DNA from: Pseudomonas sp. PDM18 | GTDB taxonomy: Bacteria; Pseudomonadota; Gammaproteobacteria; Pseudomonadales; Pseudomonadaceae | Assembly: GCF_014852585.1 (NCBI RefSeq) | Contig: NZ_JACVBX010000002.1 | Location: 434,001-498,000, forward strand | DNA length: 64,000 bases | Direction: 5' to 3' | Shown: one piece after another, positions 18,009 to 26,825 of the stretch | How positions within the stretch are numbered: the stretch's first letter is position 1 | Layout of the letters: every line of letters begins with the position of its first letter | Notes under the pieces: generated by a model | Told to the model about the DNA's origin: nothing | The model's input: only the letters and a program-made list of their open reading frames with translations | The model's database searches: none | Program-made: the position numbers and the translations under genes

Positions 18009-19196
18009 ATGAACAAGAACAAGATCGCCGTCCGCCGCCAGCTGCTGCCGCTGGCACTCGCCACCCTGGCCGGCCCGGCTTGCGCAGATATCACCCTGTA
18101 CGACAAGGACGACACCACCTTCTCCACCGACGGCTACTTCAACGCCTTCTATGTGAACAGCGATGTCGACCGCAACGGCGAAACCTACGACCGCCGCCAG
18201 TCGCGGGTGAAGATGGGCTTCCTGCCCAACTACATCGGCTTCAACTTCGGCAAGAAGATCGACGGACTGACCCTCACCGGGCGTTCCTCTTTCTGGGTGA
18301 CCATCAACGACAGCGAGCAGGACGGCACCGATACTGCCATCGACGTCCGCCAGTTCTACGGCAACGTCGCCGGTGACTGGGGCGAGGTGCTGATCGGCAA
18401 GGACTTCGGCCTGTTCTCGCGCTCCAACATCTTCCTCGACGAACTGCTCGCCGGCTTCGGCAATTCCAGCGATACCCTGGGCCTGGTGGACGGCAAGGGC
18501 GTGTCATTCGGCAACATCGGCACCGGCTACCCGTACCCGTTCCCGACCTCGCAGATCACCTACCGCAACAACAGCCTCGTCGACGGCCTGCACGTCGCGG
18601 TGGGCATCATGGACCCGATCGACACCAACCAGATCGACAAGGACGCCAGCGACGGCCTCGACGACAAGGCCTACCAGGACAACCCGCGCTACGAGAGCGA
18701 GATCAGCTACCAGTTCGACGTCGGCGGGGCGAAGATCTACAGCTGGGTCAACGGCGCCTACCAGACCTCGAAGAACACCAACGACGAAGTCGACAGCGTG
18801 ACCTCCAAGGGCCTGGGCTATGGCCTCCAGGCGAAGATGGGCGGCTTCTCGCTGACCGGCTCGGGCTTTACCGCCAAGGGCATCAACCCGTTCTTCACCA
18901 ACAACGCCGGCGAAGCCGCGCTGCGTGAAGTGGACAGCCGCGGCGTGCTGCTGCAGGGCTCCTACAGCTGGGGCAAGAACCGTGTGGCGCTGTCCACCGG
19001 CGAGACCCGCGACGACGGCAACGGCCTGGGCAGCGCGGCGGACTACTCCACCAAGGGCATCGCTTACTTCCGCACCATCAACGACAACCTGAAGCTGGTG
19101 GCCGAGTACAACGTCTACGAGATCGATGGCCGCAAGGGCTCCACAGTCAGCGAAGACACCGACACCTTCGCGGTGGGCGCCGTGCTCAACTGGTAA
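18009..19196 (+). CDS. Outer-membrane porin (gram-negative porin type)
   Basis: 395 residues with a signal peptide (about 1-27, ending PACA) and a mature part rich in alternating aromatic/polar strands with Gly and Asp turns. It ends in a C-terminal aromatic (AVLNW), the usual outer-membrane barrel signature. The family is the general trimeric porins (Porin_4-like) rather than OprD. Ribosome site AGAGCG before ATG 18009 is weak. It is placed between pqqF and the alcohol-regulator island, so it could admit an alcohol or acid substrate. The substrate is unknown. Confidence 0.8.
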   Translation: MNKNKIAVRRQLLPLALATLAGPACADITLYDKDDTTFSTDGYFNAFYVNSDVDRNGETYDRRQSRVKMGFLPNYIGFNFGKKIDGLTLTGRSSFWVTINDSEQDGTDTAIDVRQFYGNVAGDWGEVLIGKDFGLFSRSNIFLDELLAGFGNSSDTLGLVDGKGVSFGNIGTGYPYPFPTSQITYRNNSLVDGLHVAVGIMDPIDTNQIDKDASDGLDDKAYQDNPRYESEISYQFDVGGAKIYSWVNGAYQTSKNTNDEVDSVTSKGLGYGLQAKMGGFSLTGSGFTAKGINPFFTNNAGEAALREVDSRGVLLQGSYSWGKNRVALSTGETRDDGNGLGSAADYSTKGIAYFRTINDNLKLVAEYNVYEIDGRKGSTVSEDTDTFAVGAVLNW

Positions 19197-19224
19197 GTCT
19201 CCCCAACTCCTTTGGCTCCAATTC

Positions 19225-19259
19225 GGCGGGTCGGCACGGTGTGTCGCCCGCCTTTTTTC
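19225..19259 (+). terminator. Rho-independent terminator after porin
   Basis: GGCGGG...CCCGCC stem with inner pairing (GGCAC region) followed by TTTTTT, 29 bases beyond the porin stop codon. Confidence 0.9.
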
Positions 19260-19281
19260 TTGCTCTCAAGGAAGATTTGTC

Positions 19282-19719
19282 ATGATCGGAATGTGGAGCG
19301 CGCAGGCGCAGAGTTACCTGCTGGTTCTGTCCATCGCCACCACCCTGGTGTTCGCCCTGCCCATCTTCCTGATGCCCTTGTCGTGGGCGAGGGTGATGCA
19401 GTGGCAACTGCCGGAGCACACTGATCTTGCGGTGTATTTCGGGCGTTGCCTGGGGGCCTTCATCCTCATCGTCGAAGGGTTGATGCTGCGCGCGGCGCTG
19501 ACCGGGGAGGCGCTGGCGACCACCTTCGAGGTGCTGGCTGCGGTGGCGGGATTGATGGTAGTGGTGCACATCTATGGCGCGCTGCGCAGGATTCAGCCGT
19601 GGACGGAGACGCTGGAGACGGGCTTCTATGCCGGGATGCTGGTGTTGACGTTGCTGTTCTGGCCGGCTGCCCTACGAACTGACGGAATCTCCTACAGATA
19701 TCCCGCTACTTTCGGATAG
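19282..19719 (+). CDS. Small integral membrane protein of unknown function
   Basis: 145 residues with four hydrophobic segments (about 10-32, 47-70, 78-97 and 112-132), so probably a four-helix inner-membrane protein. AAGGAAG lies 8 bases before ATG 19282. The gene lies between the porin terminator and nosP and runs in the same direction. No family was recognised with confidence. The end of the frame overlaps a candidate regulatory site for nosP. Confidence 0.7.
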   Translation: MIGMWSAQAQSYLLVLSIATTLVFALPIFLMPLSWARVMQWQLPEHTDLAVYFGRCLGAFILIVEGLMLRAALTGEALATTFEVLAAVAGLMVVVHIYGALRRIQPWTETLETGFYAGMLVLTLLFWPAALRTDGISYRYPATFG

Positions 19720-19739
19720 ACCCGCCGCGACCCAAGTAG
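19706..19739. promoter_or_regulatory. Candidate operator pair upstream of nosP
   Basis: CTACTT on the plus strand (within CTACTTT, 19706-19712) faces its inverse AAGTAG at 19734-19739, where the minus strand reads CTACTTGGGT (19730-19739), one mismatch from the core CTACTTTGGT of the element at 25986. The pair lies 64-97 bases before the nosP ATG. It is weaker than the two long copies and is reported as a candidate only. Confidence 0.4.
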
Positions 19740-19802
19740 CATGGGGCGCGCCCCGGCCGCTTCGTAGAATGCCAACGTCGATATCCTGACTGGGCGTACG
19801 CC

Positions 19803-20960
19803 ATGCATGAAACACAAGGAGTCGTTCGCGGCATGTCCAGTGCCCGCGACGTCGAGGCGGTCGCCCAGGACCTGGCGCGTCAACTGCTGCACCCCAACCT
19901 CGGCTTCGTGCTGTTCTTCTGCTCCGCCGAATACGACTTGCCCGCGCTCGCCAGCGCGCTGGAGCAGTACTTCGGCGGCATCGACCTGGCCGGCTGCACC
20001 ACCGCCGGGGAAATCACCCCACAGGGTTACGGCCGTGGTTGCGTCACCGCCGTGGGCTTCGATCTGCGCAGCTTCGCCATCTCCTGCGCGCTGGTCGACG
20101 AGATGGAGCGCTTCAGCCTGATCGACGCGCAGCAGATGGTCGAGTCGCTGGTGGCGGACTGCCGCAGCGCCGGCCTGGCGCCGATCAAGGACCACAGCTT
20201 CGCCCTGACCCTGCTCGACGGGCTCTCCAGCCGCGAGGAAGTGGTGCTCGCCGCGCTCAGCGCTGCGCTGGGCGCTATCCCACATTTCGGCGGTTCGGCT
20301 GGTGACGACAACCACCTGACCCACACCCACGTCTACTACCAGGGCCAGTTCCACACGGGCGCGGCGGTGGTGGTGCTGTTCAACACCTGGCTGGACTTCG
20401 AGGTGTTCACCACCCACCACGTGCTGCCCAGCGAGGAGAAACTGGTGGTCACTCGCGCCGACAGCGACAGTCGCCGCGTGCTGGAGCTCAACGCCGAGCC
20501 GGCCGCACTGGAATTCGCCCGACTGGTCGGGGTGCCGCTGGAACAGCTGGACTTCTCGCTGTTCCCGGCACACCCGCTGGCGGTGCGGGTGCGTGAGCAG
20601 TACTACGTGCGCTCGATCCAGCAAGTCAACGATGACCTCAGCCTGACCTTCTACTGCGCAGTGGAGAACGGCATCGTCCTGACCGCCATGCGCACTGGCC
20701 CGCTGCTGCCTGGGTTGCAGGCGCAGTTCCAGCGCCTGCACGAACGCCTCGGCCCGCCGCTGCTGACCATCGGCTGCGACTGCTTCCTGCGTCGCCTGGA
20801 GCTGGAGGTGGCCGGCGATACGGAGCCCACCGCCGAGTTTCTCCGCAGCCAGCAGGTGATCGGCTTCAACACCTACGGGGAACAATTCAATGGCATGCAT
20901 ATCAACCAGACCTTCACCGGTGTCGCCATTGGCCGTCCTCGGGGCAACGCCGGACGCTGA
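19803..20960 (+). CDS. nosP: NosP, nitric-oxide-sensing FIST-domain haemoprotein
   Basis: 385 residues made of a FIST_N domain (about 1-220) and a FIST_C domain (about 225-375). In P. aeruginosa NosP is encoded directly before the hybrid kinase NahK, binds NO through haem and then inhibits NahK, affecting biofilm dispersal. The same gene order and a 71-base overlap with the kinase gene occur here. The start at 19803 keeps the first FIST strand (GVVRGMSSARD); an ATG at 19833 has a better Shine-Dalgarno (AAGGAG, 11 bases away) but would cut that strand. The haem ligand was not assigned. Confidence 0.85.
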   Translation: MHETQGVVRGMSSARDVEAVAQDLARQLLHPNLGFVLFFCSAEYDLPALASALEQYFGGIDLAGCTTAGEITPQGYGRGCVTAVGFDLRSFAISCALVDEMERFSLIDAQQMVESLVADCRSAGLAPIKDHSFALTLLDGLSSREEVVLAALSAALGAIPHFGGSAGDDNHLTHTHVYYQGQFHTGAAVVVLFNTWLDFEVFTTHHVLPSEEKLVVTRADSDSRRVLELNAEPAALEFARLVGVPLEQLDFSLFPAHPLAVRVREQYYVRSIQQVNDDLSLTFYCAVENGIVLTAMRTGPLLPGLQAQFQRLHERLGPPLLTIGCDCFLRRLELEVAGDTEPTAEFLRSQQVIGFNTYGEQFNGMHINQTFTGVAIGRPRGNAGR

Positions 20961-23517
20961 GCTGCGTGCGCGCATCGACGAGCTGGAGCGCGACAACCAC
21001 AAGCTGCAGCGGATCAATGCGGCGCTGATCGAGCGTGTCGAATCGGCCACTTCCCGCGGCGACAACGCCTACGGCGCTTTCCAGCATTCGGTTGTGCTGG
21101 CCGAACAGGTACGCGAGCGCACCGATGCGCTGAGCGAGGCGATGGTCGAGCTGAAGTCCAGTAACCAACTGCTCAGCGATGCCCGCCTGCGCGCGGAGAC
21201 CGCACACCAGCACCTGCTCGATGCCATCGAGAGCATCTCCGACGCCTTCGTGCTGTTCGACCCGCAGCAGCGCATCGTTCTGTACAACGAGCGCTTCCGT
21301 GCCTTCTGGGCGCAGACCCGCGCTCGCGTCGGCGCGGGGACTCGCCTCACCGAGGTGCGTCGGCTGGCGCAGAGCAGCGGGCTGATCGTCGAAGAACAGC
21401 GCAGCAGCGATGACGAACATACCCTCTATCGCCTGCGCAACGACCGCTGGGTGCGCGTCACCGAGCGGCCGACACGCGACGGCGGGCTGGTGGTGCTCTA
21501 TAGCGACATCACCGAGATCAAACAGAGCGAAATGGCCCGCCGCGAACAGGCGGTGGCGCAGAAGTCGCACCTGCTGCAGCGCGCCGTGGACAACCTGTCC
21601 CAGGGCGTGGCGATGGTCGGTGCCGATGGCGCGCTGGAGTTGTGGAACCGCCGCTTCCTGGAGCTTTGCGGGTTGGCGCCAATCGAGGCGCATCGGCCCT
21701 TCGCCGAAGTCATGGCCGACAGCGAGCTGCCGCTGCTGACGCCACGCAGCCGGCCGCGCAAGGGCGAAGCGGAAGGGGTGATCGAGCAGCGCCTGTTCGA
21801 CGGGCGCATGCTGGAAATCCGCACCCACGCGTTACCCACCGGCGGCTTCGTCAATACCTTCACCGACATCACCGAGCGCTACCGGCATGCCGAGGCGCTG
21901 CGTGAAAGCGAGCGCTGGATTCGCCTGATCACCGACCAGGTGCCGGCGCTGATCGCCTACCTGACCGCCGACCTCGACTACGACTTCACCAACAAGGTCT
22001 ACGAGGAGTGGTACCGCTGGCCCAGCGGCTCGATGCTCGGGCGCAACCTGCGCGAGGTCCACAGCGCCGAGCATTGCCAGCGTCTGGAGCCTTATTTCGA
22101 GCGCGCGCTGTCGGGGGAGAGCGTCACCTTCGAGATCGCCGAGACCAACCTCGCCGGGCAGGAGCGCTACATGCAGCGCTCTTACGTACCTAATCGCCAG
22201 TCCGATGGCACGGTGAGCGGGCTGTTCGTGCTGATCCGCGACATCACCGAGCGCCGCCGCACCGCCGAGGCGCTGCACCAGGCCTACCAGAACCTGGAAC
22301 AACGGGTGCGCGAACGCACTGCCGAGCTGACCAGCCTTAATGACCAGCTCAAGCGCGAGATCGACGAGCGCAGCCAGGTCGAGGGGCGCCTGCGCGAAGC
22401 CAAGCGCGAGGCGGAGCAGGCCAACCTGTCGAAGACCAAGTTCCTCGCCGCCGTCAGCCATGACCTGCTGCAACCGCTGAACGCCGCGCGGCTGTTCACC
22501 AGTGCGTTGCAGGAGCGCAGCGGCGAAGCGCTGGTGCGCAATATCAGCCAGTCGCTGGAAGACGTGGAGACGCTGCTCGGCACCCTGGTGGACATCTCAA
22601 AGCTGGATGCAGGGGTGATCAAGCCGGACATCGCCTCGTTCGATGTCAGCGAGCTGCTCGGCAACCTCGCTGCCGAGTACAGCCAGGTGGCGGCCAGCGA
22701 AGGTCTGGCGCTGGACTTCGTGCCCTGCGGTGCCCAGGTGCGCAGTGATATCCAACTGCTGGCACGAATCCTCCGCAACCTGCTGACTAACGCCATTCGC
22801 TACACGCCCTCCGGCCGCGTACTGCTGGGTTGCCGACGACGCCGGCACAGCCTGTGGATCGAGGTCTGGGACACCGGTGTGGGCATCGCCGCCGACAAGC
22901 TCGGCGAGATATTCCAGGAGTTCAAGCGCGGGGATGTGCAGCGCTTCCATCAGGACCGCGGGCTGGGACTGGGCCTGGCCATCGTCGAGAAGATCGCGCG
23001 CATGCTCGGTCACCGTATCCACGTGGAATCGGTGCCGGGCAAGGGTTCGCGTTTCGCCATCGAAGTACCGCTCGCGCGCCGCGTGGCTCGCAGCGCACCG
23101 GAGCCCGAACGCACCGCCGACGATCTGGTGGAGCGCCTGCGCGGCTCCCGCGTGTGGGTGCTGGATAACGACGCCTCGATCTGCGCCGGCATGCGCACGC
23201 TGCTGGAAACCTGGGGCTGCCGGGTGGTGACGGCGCTGTCGGAGGAGGACCTGGCGCGGCAGGTGGACAACTTCCACGCCGAGTCGGATCTTCTGATCGT
23301 CGATTACCACCTCGACGACGGGCTCAACGGCGTCGACGCGGTTGCCTCGATCAATGCCCGCCGCGGCACGCCGCTACCGGCGCTGATGATCACTGCCAAC
23401 TACAGCAACGAGCTGAAGCAGCAGGTCCGCGAGCTGGGGCACACGCTGATGCACAAGCCGGTGCGGCCGATGAAGCTGAAGACGGCGCTGTGCCATCTGA
23501 TCGATAGCGCACGTTGA
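20890..23517 (+). CDS. nahK: NahK/ErcS' hybrid sensor histidine kinase
   Basis: 875 residues, soluble. The order is an N-terminal coiled coil (about 20-100), two PAS-like domains (105-215 and 230-330), a third PAS with PAC (about 340-455), a coiled coil, a HisKA domain with phospho-His524 (SHDLLQPLNAAR), HATPase_c with N box NLLTNAIRYTP (from 630) and G1 box DTGVGIA (about 661), and a C-terminal receiver with Asp805 (VDYHLDDG). The ATG at 20890 follows GGGGAA by 7 bases inside nosP. In P. aeruginosa this kinase feeds HptB signalling and also takes part in ethanol-oxidation control. Confidence 0.88.
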   Translation: MACISTRPSPVSPLAVLGATPDAELRARIDELERDNHKLQRINAALIERVESATSRGDNAYGAFQHSVVLAEQVRERTDALSEAMVELKSSNQLLSDARLRAETAHQHLLDAIESISDAFVLFDPQQRIVLYNERFRAFWAQTRARVGAGTRLTEVRRLAQSSGLIVEEQRSSDDEHTLYRLRNDRWVRVTERPTRDGGLVVLYSDITEIKQSEMARREQAVAQKSHLLQRAVDNLSQGVAMVGADGALELWNRRFLELCGLAPIEAHRPFAEVMADSELPLLTPRSRPRKGEAEGVIEQRLFDGRMLEIRTHALPTGGFVNTFTDITERYRHAEALRESERWIRLITDQVPALIAYLTADLDYDFTNKVYEEWYRWPSGSMLGRNLREVHSAEHCQRLEPYFERALSGESVTFEIAETNLAGQERYMQRSYVPNRQSDGTVSGLFVLIRDITERRRTAEALHQAYQNLEQRVRERTAELTSLNDQLKREIDERSQVEGRLREAKREAEQANLSKTKFLAAVSHDLLQPLNAARLFTSALQERSGEALVRNISQSLEDVETLLGTLVDISKLDAGVIKPDIASFDVSELLGNLAAEYSQVAASEGLALDFVPCGAQVRSDIQLLARILRNLLTNAIRYTPSGRVLLGCRRRRHSLWIEVWDTGVGIAADKLGEIFQEFKRGDVQRFHQDRGLGLGLAIVEKIARMLGHRIHVESVPGKGSRFAIEVPLARRVARSAPEPERTADDLVERLRGSRVWVLDNDASICAGMRTLLETWGCRVVTALSEEDLARQVDNFHAESDLLIVDYHLDDGLNGVDAVASINARRGTPLPALMITANYSNELKQQVRELGHTLMHKPVRPMKLKTALCHLIDSAR

Positions 23518-23590
23518 TCGCGAAGAAGGATTCGCGGACAAGGTCCGCTCCTGCAGGGTTACTCCGTCATCCGGGAATGCAGAAGAACCT

Positions 23591-23658
23591 GTAGGAGCGA
23601 GCTTGCTCGCGAACAGACTCCGCTGGGGGGTCAGGTTCGCGAGCAAGCTCGCTCCTAC
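23591..23658. repeat. REP-like inverted pair (copy 5)
   Basis: Inverted copies of the 24-base element at 23591-23614 and 23635-23658, between the convergent nahK and EamA genes. Confidence 0.9.
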
Positions 23659-23674
23659 GAAAAGCAAGACGAGG

Positions 23675-24535
23675 TCAGGCTTGCTGGGCGGCGGGGGAGC
23701 GGACTTTGGCTAGCAGAATCAGAGCAATCCCGCCCAGCACCGCCAGCGATACCAGCGCCAGGCGCAGGCTGATCGTCTCGCCCAGGAGCACCGCGCCGGA
23801 CAGAGCGGCGAGAATCGGCACGCTCAGCTGCACCGAAGCGCCCTGGATGGCCGACAGCCCCGACAGCGCGCTGTACCAGATCGCATAGCCGATTCCCGAG
23901 GCTACCGCGCCGGACAGCACGGCATAGGCGATGCCCGACATGTCCACCCGCAGATCGGCATGGAAGATCACTGCCAGCAGGGCCGCAAACGCAATGGCGC
24001 GCATGAAGTTGCCCGTCGAGATCGCCAGCGGATCGCTGCCCTTGCGCCCGAGCAGCGAGTACAGCCCCCAGGCCACGCCTGACAGCAGCATCAGCAGCGC
24101 CCCCGCCAGAGGCGGCGCGCTGGCGCTGGGCAGCAACTGCACCAGCAGTCCGCCCAGGGCCAGCAGGAAGCCCACCAACGCCTGCCCCCGCAGGCTTTCG
24201 CCGCGCAGCAAGCCGACCAGGATCATGGTCACCTGCACCGCGCCGAACAGCAGCAGCGCGCCGGTGCCGGCATCCAGTTGTACATAGGCGTAGGAGAAGG
24301 CCGCGGCATAGACGAACAACGCCGCTGCCGCACGCCAGTTGCCGCCCTCGCCGGCCACGCGGCGGCGCAGTTGCAGTAGCAGCGCGAGCATCAGCGCGCC
24401 CGAGAAGATGCGGATGCCGGTAAAGCTCACCGCGTCGATGCCGGTGGCCTTGAGGGCCAGGCGGCAGAGGATGGAATTGCCGGCGAAGGCGACCATCGCC
24501 AGGCCGGTGAGGCTCAGGGTGCGGGCGGAGGGCAT
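23675..24535 (-). CDS. EamA/DMT-family membrane transporter
   Basis: 286 residues with ten predicted hydrophobic helices in two EamA repeats, the usual size for drug/metabolite exporters such as RhaT/YdcZ relatives. ATG 24535. The same kind of gene lies between ercS' and the AgmR gene in P. aeruginosa, so it belongs to the conserved island, but its substrate is unknown. Confidence 0.85.
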   Translation of the reverse strand: MPSARTLSLTGLAMVAFAGNSILCRLALKATGIDAVSFTGIRIFSGALMLALLLQLRRRVAGEGGNWRAAAALFVYAAAFSYAYVQLDAGTGALLLFGAVQVTMILVGLLRGESLRGQALVGFLLALGGLLVQLLPSASAPPLAGALLMLLSGVAWGLYSLLGRKGSDPLAISTGNFMRAIAFAALLAVIFHADLRVDMSGIAYAVLSGAVASGIGYAIWYSALSGLSAIQGASVQLSVPILAALSGAVLLGETISLRLALVSLAVLGGIALILLAKVRSPAAQQA

Positions 24536-24591
24536 CGAGTGGTTCCCGGTAGCGGTCGCAACGGCACTTTATGGATCAATGACGCCTCGTC

Positions 24592-25257
24592 TCAACGACG
24601 CAGATAGGCGGCGAAGTCGATATCGCCCGCGCAGAGGATGGCCTGCACGCGGTTGTGCACCTTCAGCTTGCGCAGGATGGCGGAGACGTGGGCCTTCACT
24701 GTGGTTTCGGCGATTTCCAGGTTGTAGGCGATCTGCTTGTTGGATTCGCCCTTGGTCATCCGCTCCAGCACCAGCAGTTGCTTGCGGGTCAGGGCCTGCA
24801 GCAGTTCCGGCGGAATGCTGTGGTCTTCCTGGCCGCTGCGGCGCGGCGAGGATTTCTGCGTGCGGATGATGTCCGACGGCAGATAGACGTTGCCGTTGAG
24901 GATCTGCTCGATCGCCTCGGTCATCTGCAGGCGCGGCGACGACTTGGTGATGAAGCCCACGGCGCCGTAGGTGATGGCCTGCAGGACGACTTGCTTGTCT
25001 TGTTCGGCGGAGACGATCACTACCGGGATGGTCGGGGCTTCGTTGCGCAGGCTCATCAGTCCGTTCAGGCCATGCATGCCGGGCATGTTCAGGTCGAGCA
25101 GGATGAGGTCGAGATCATCGTGCTCCTGGGTCAGGCCCAGGGCGCTGTCGAGGTCGGCGGTCTCCATCACTTCGCTGCCGGGGAAGCCGTCGGCGATGAC
25201 GTTGTGGATGGCTTCGCGGAACAGCGGGTGATCGTCGGCGATCAGGATCTTGTACAT
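24592..25257 (-). CDS. agmR: AgmR/ErbR response regulator (LuxR type)
   Basis: 221 residues, the length of AgmR. The receiver has acidic residues Asp8/Asp9, phospho-acceptor Asp55 (LLDLNMPG) and Lys105; the LuxR helix-turn-helix occupies the last ~65 residues ([20 protein letters not shown], then [20 protein letters not shown]). AgmR/ErbR/PedR1 controls PQQ-dependent alcohol and glycerol oxidation genes in pseudomonads. No cognate kinase gene adjoins it; NahK/ErcS' is one gene away on the other strand. Confidence 0.92.
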   Translation of the reverse strand: MYKILIADDHPLFREAIHNVIADGFPGSEVMETADLDSALGLTQEHDDLDLILLDLNMPGMHGLNGLMSLRNEAPTIPVVIVSAEQDKQVVLQAITYGAVGFITKSSPRLQMTEAIEQILNGNVYLPSDIIRTQKSSPRRSGQEDHSIPPELLQALTRKQLLVLERMTKGESNKQIAYNLEIAETTVKAHVSAILRKLKVHNRVQAILCAGDIDFAAYLRR

Positions 25258-25337
25258 GGCCTACACCTCGTTGTTGTCGTTATGGGTGGCGAGCGGCTTG
25301 CGGTCGCAGGCTACTGCATGTGTCACGAAAGCAGGTG

Positions 25338-25901
25338 TCACGGAAGGGGTTGCGGTTGGGCATCCTGCAGGGGCAGTCCTGCCTGCTCCCAAGCGTCAAT
25401 TCCATCACGGTACCAGTAGAGGCTGGCATAGCCCAGCGCATGTGCGCGGCGGATGGCATTCCAGCTCATCCAGCAGTCGGAGCGGCAGTAGAACACCAGC
25501 GGGCGCTTGGGATCGCCGTCGGTGAGGTGAGCGAGATTCTGCTCCAGGTAGGCCTGCCACCGCGGCTCCAGGGAGCCGGTGCCGACGTTGGCCAGCCAAA
25601 GGCTGCCAGGCAGGTTGCGGTGCTTTTCGTCCTCGACGAACTGGCCGTTGAGGAAGGTGCGGCGGTAGACGTCCACCAGCCGGGTCTGCGGTTCGCGCTG
25701 GAGCAGCGCCTGTAAGGCAGGGGTGTCGAGGGTGGTGGCGTGGTCGGCGGAAGATGGCGTCGGGCTGCGGTACTGGGCTTGGCGGTAGCCGTCGGCGGAA
25801 AACAGCGGCGCATCCTCGGCCAGGGCGGTCGGCAGAGTGAGGGACAGGCTGAGCAGGCAGGCGGCCAGGCAGCCGGGCACAACAATCGCAAGGCGAGGCA
25901 T
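25338..25901 (-). CDS. PQQ-associated CXXCW-motif protein, periplasmic
   Basis: 187 residues with a signal peptide (about 1-28, ending LPTALA). A rhodanese-like fold carries the diagnostic CRSDCW motif at Cys139-Cys143-Trp144. This matches the family of PQQ-dependent catabolism-associated CXXCW proteins found beside alcohol dehydrogenase systems. ATG 25901 was preferred to 25937 because the signal peptide begins there and an AAGAAGAA Hfq/Crc motif (25919-25926) lies in the leader. The role is undefined; a sulfur- or redox-linked task for periplasmic maturation is plausible. Confidence 0.88.
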   Translation of the reverse strand: MPRLAIVVPGCLAACLLSLSLTLPTALAEDAPLFSADGYRQAQYRSPTPSSADHATTLDTPALQALLQREPQTRLVDVYRRTFLNGQFVEDEKHRNLPGSLWLANVGTGSLEPRWQAYLEQNLAHLTDGDPKRPLVFYCRSDCWMSWNAIRRAHALGYASLYWYRDGIDAWEQAGLPLQDAQPQPLP

Positions 25902-25918
25902 GGCGGTATCTCTGTTGG

Positions 25919-25926
25919 TTCTTCTT
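25919..25926 (-). promoter_or_regulatory. Hfq/Crc (CA) motif before CXXCW gene
   Basis: On the minus strand AAGAAGAA, a perfect AAnAAnAA, ends 17 bases before ATG 25901. A similar motif precedes the beta-propeller gene of the same island. Confidence 0.6.
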
Positions 25927-25985
25927 GTAGTGGCCATTAGATGCCGGCTGTGCGGCTTTGGAAATTCGACGTCAGGAGGGATGAA

Positions 25986-26006
25986 GCAGTACCAAAGTAG
26001 TAGGTT
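25986..26006 (-). promoter_or_regulatory. Island operator candidate, copy A (upstream of CXXCW gene)
   Basis: The minus strand reads AACCTA followed by CTACTTTGGTACTGC. Only one of 21 bases differs from copy B at 29842-29862. It contains the inverted half-sites TACC/AGTA around AA and lies about 85 bases before ATG 25901. Such a conserved element in two promoters of the same island suggests a binding site for one of the LuxR-type regulators encoded here. Confidence 0.65.
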
Positions 26007-26825
26007 TCACCCCTTGCGCAGGGCGGCTTGCTGCGGGTTGAAGGTCAGCACGGCCACGCCGGAGAAGAGCAGCGTCAGCCCCAGGCAGACGCTCGCCGCC
26101 AGCGGGTTGAAACGCTCGTAGAGGGCGAAGCGCACCAGTTCCACTGCATGGCTGAACGGGTTCAGCGCACACAGCCAGTACAGCCACTGGCTGGCCTCGC
26201 GCATCTTCCACAGCGGATAGAGCGCGGAGGAAAGGAAGAACAGCGGGAAGATGACGAAATTCATCACCCCGGCGAAGTTCTCCAACTGGCGGATGCCGTT
26301 GGACAGCAGCAGCCCCAGCGCGCCCAGCAGCAGAGCGGCCAGCAGCAACGCCGGCAGCGCCGCCACCAGCCCTATGGGCGGCGGCTGCACGCCATACAGC
26401 CAGGCGATCAGCAGGAAGGCGTAGACCTGCAGCAGCGACACCAGCGCGGTGGCCAGCAGCTTGCTGGCGAGCAGGAAGGCACGCGGCAGCGGACTGGTCA
26501 GCAGCACGCGCATGCTGCCCATCTCGCGGTCGTAGACCATCGACAGCGAGCCCTGCATGCCGTTGAACAGCAGGATCATGCAGCACAGCCCCGGCACTAT
26601 GTAGGTTTCGTAGGTGACGTAGGTGTCGTACGGCTCGATGATCGAGATGCCCAGCGCGGCGCGAAAGCCGGCGGCGAACACCAGCAGCCAGAGCAGCGGC
26701 CGTACCAGCGCGCTGAAGAAGCGTGAGCGCTGCAGGACGAAGCGCAGCCACTCGCGCACGACGATGCCGCGCAGGCACTGCCAGTAGGCGGCGGGGCCGA
26801 AGCGCGGACTTTCCAGGGCGCTCAT
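26007..26825 (-). CDS. ABC transporter permease of the PQQ-alcohol system
   Basis: 272 residues, ABC-2 type with six hydrophobic helices and the family loop (GMQGSLSMVYDREMGSMRVLLTSPLPRAFLLASK over two stretches), placing it with DrrB/NodJ-like exporters. It overlaps the ATPase gene by four bases (ATGA). The set ABC permease/ATPase plus beta-propeller plus CXXCW protein is a recurrent neighbour of quinoprotein alcohol dehydrogenases. The exported compound is unknown. Confidence 0.9.
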   Translation of the reverse strand: MSALESPRFGPAAYWQCLRGIVVREWLRFVLQRSRFFSALVRPLLWLLVFAAGFRAALGISIIEPYDTYVTYETYIVPGLCCMILLFNGMQGSLSMVYDREMGSMRVLLTSPLPRAFLLASKLLATALVSLLQVYAFLLIAWLYGVQPPPIGLVAALPALLLAALLLGALGLLLSNGIRQLENFAGVMNFVIFPLFFLSSALYPLWKMREASQWLYWLCALNPFSHAVELVRFALYERFNPLAASVCLGLTLLFSGVAVLTFNPQQAALRKG

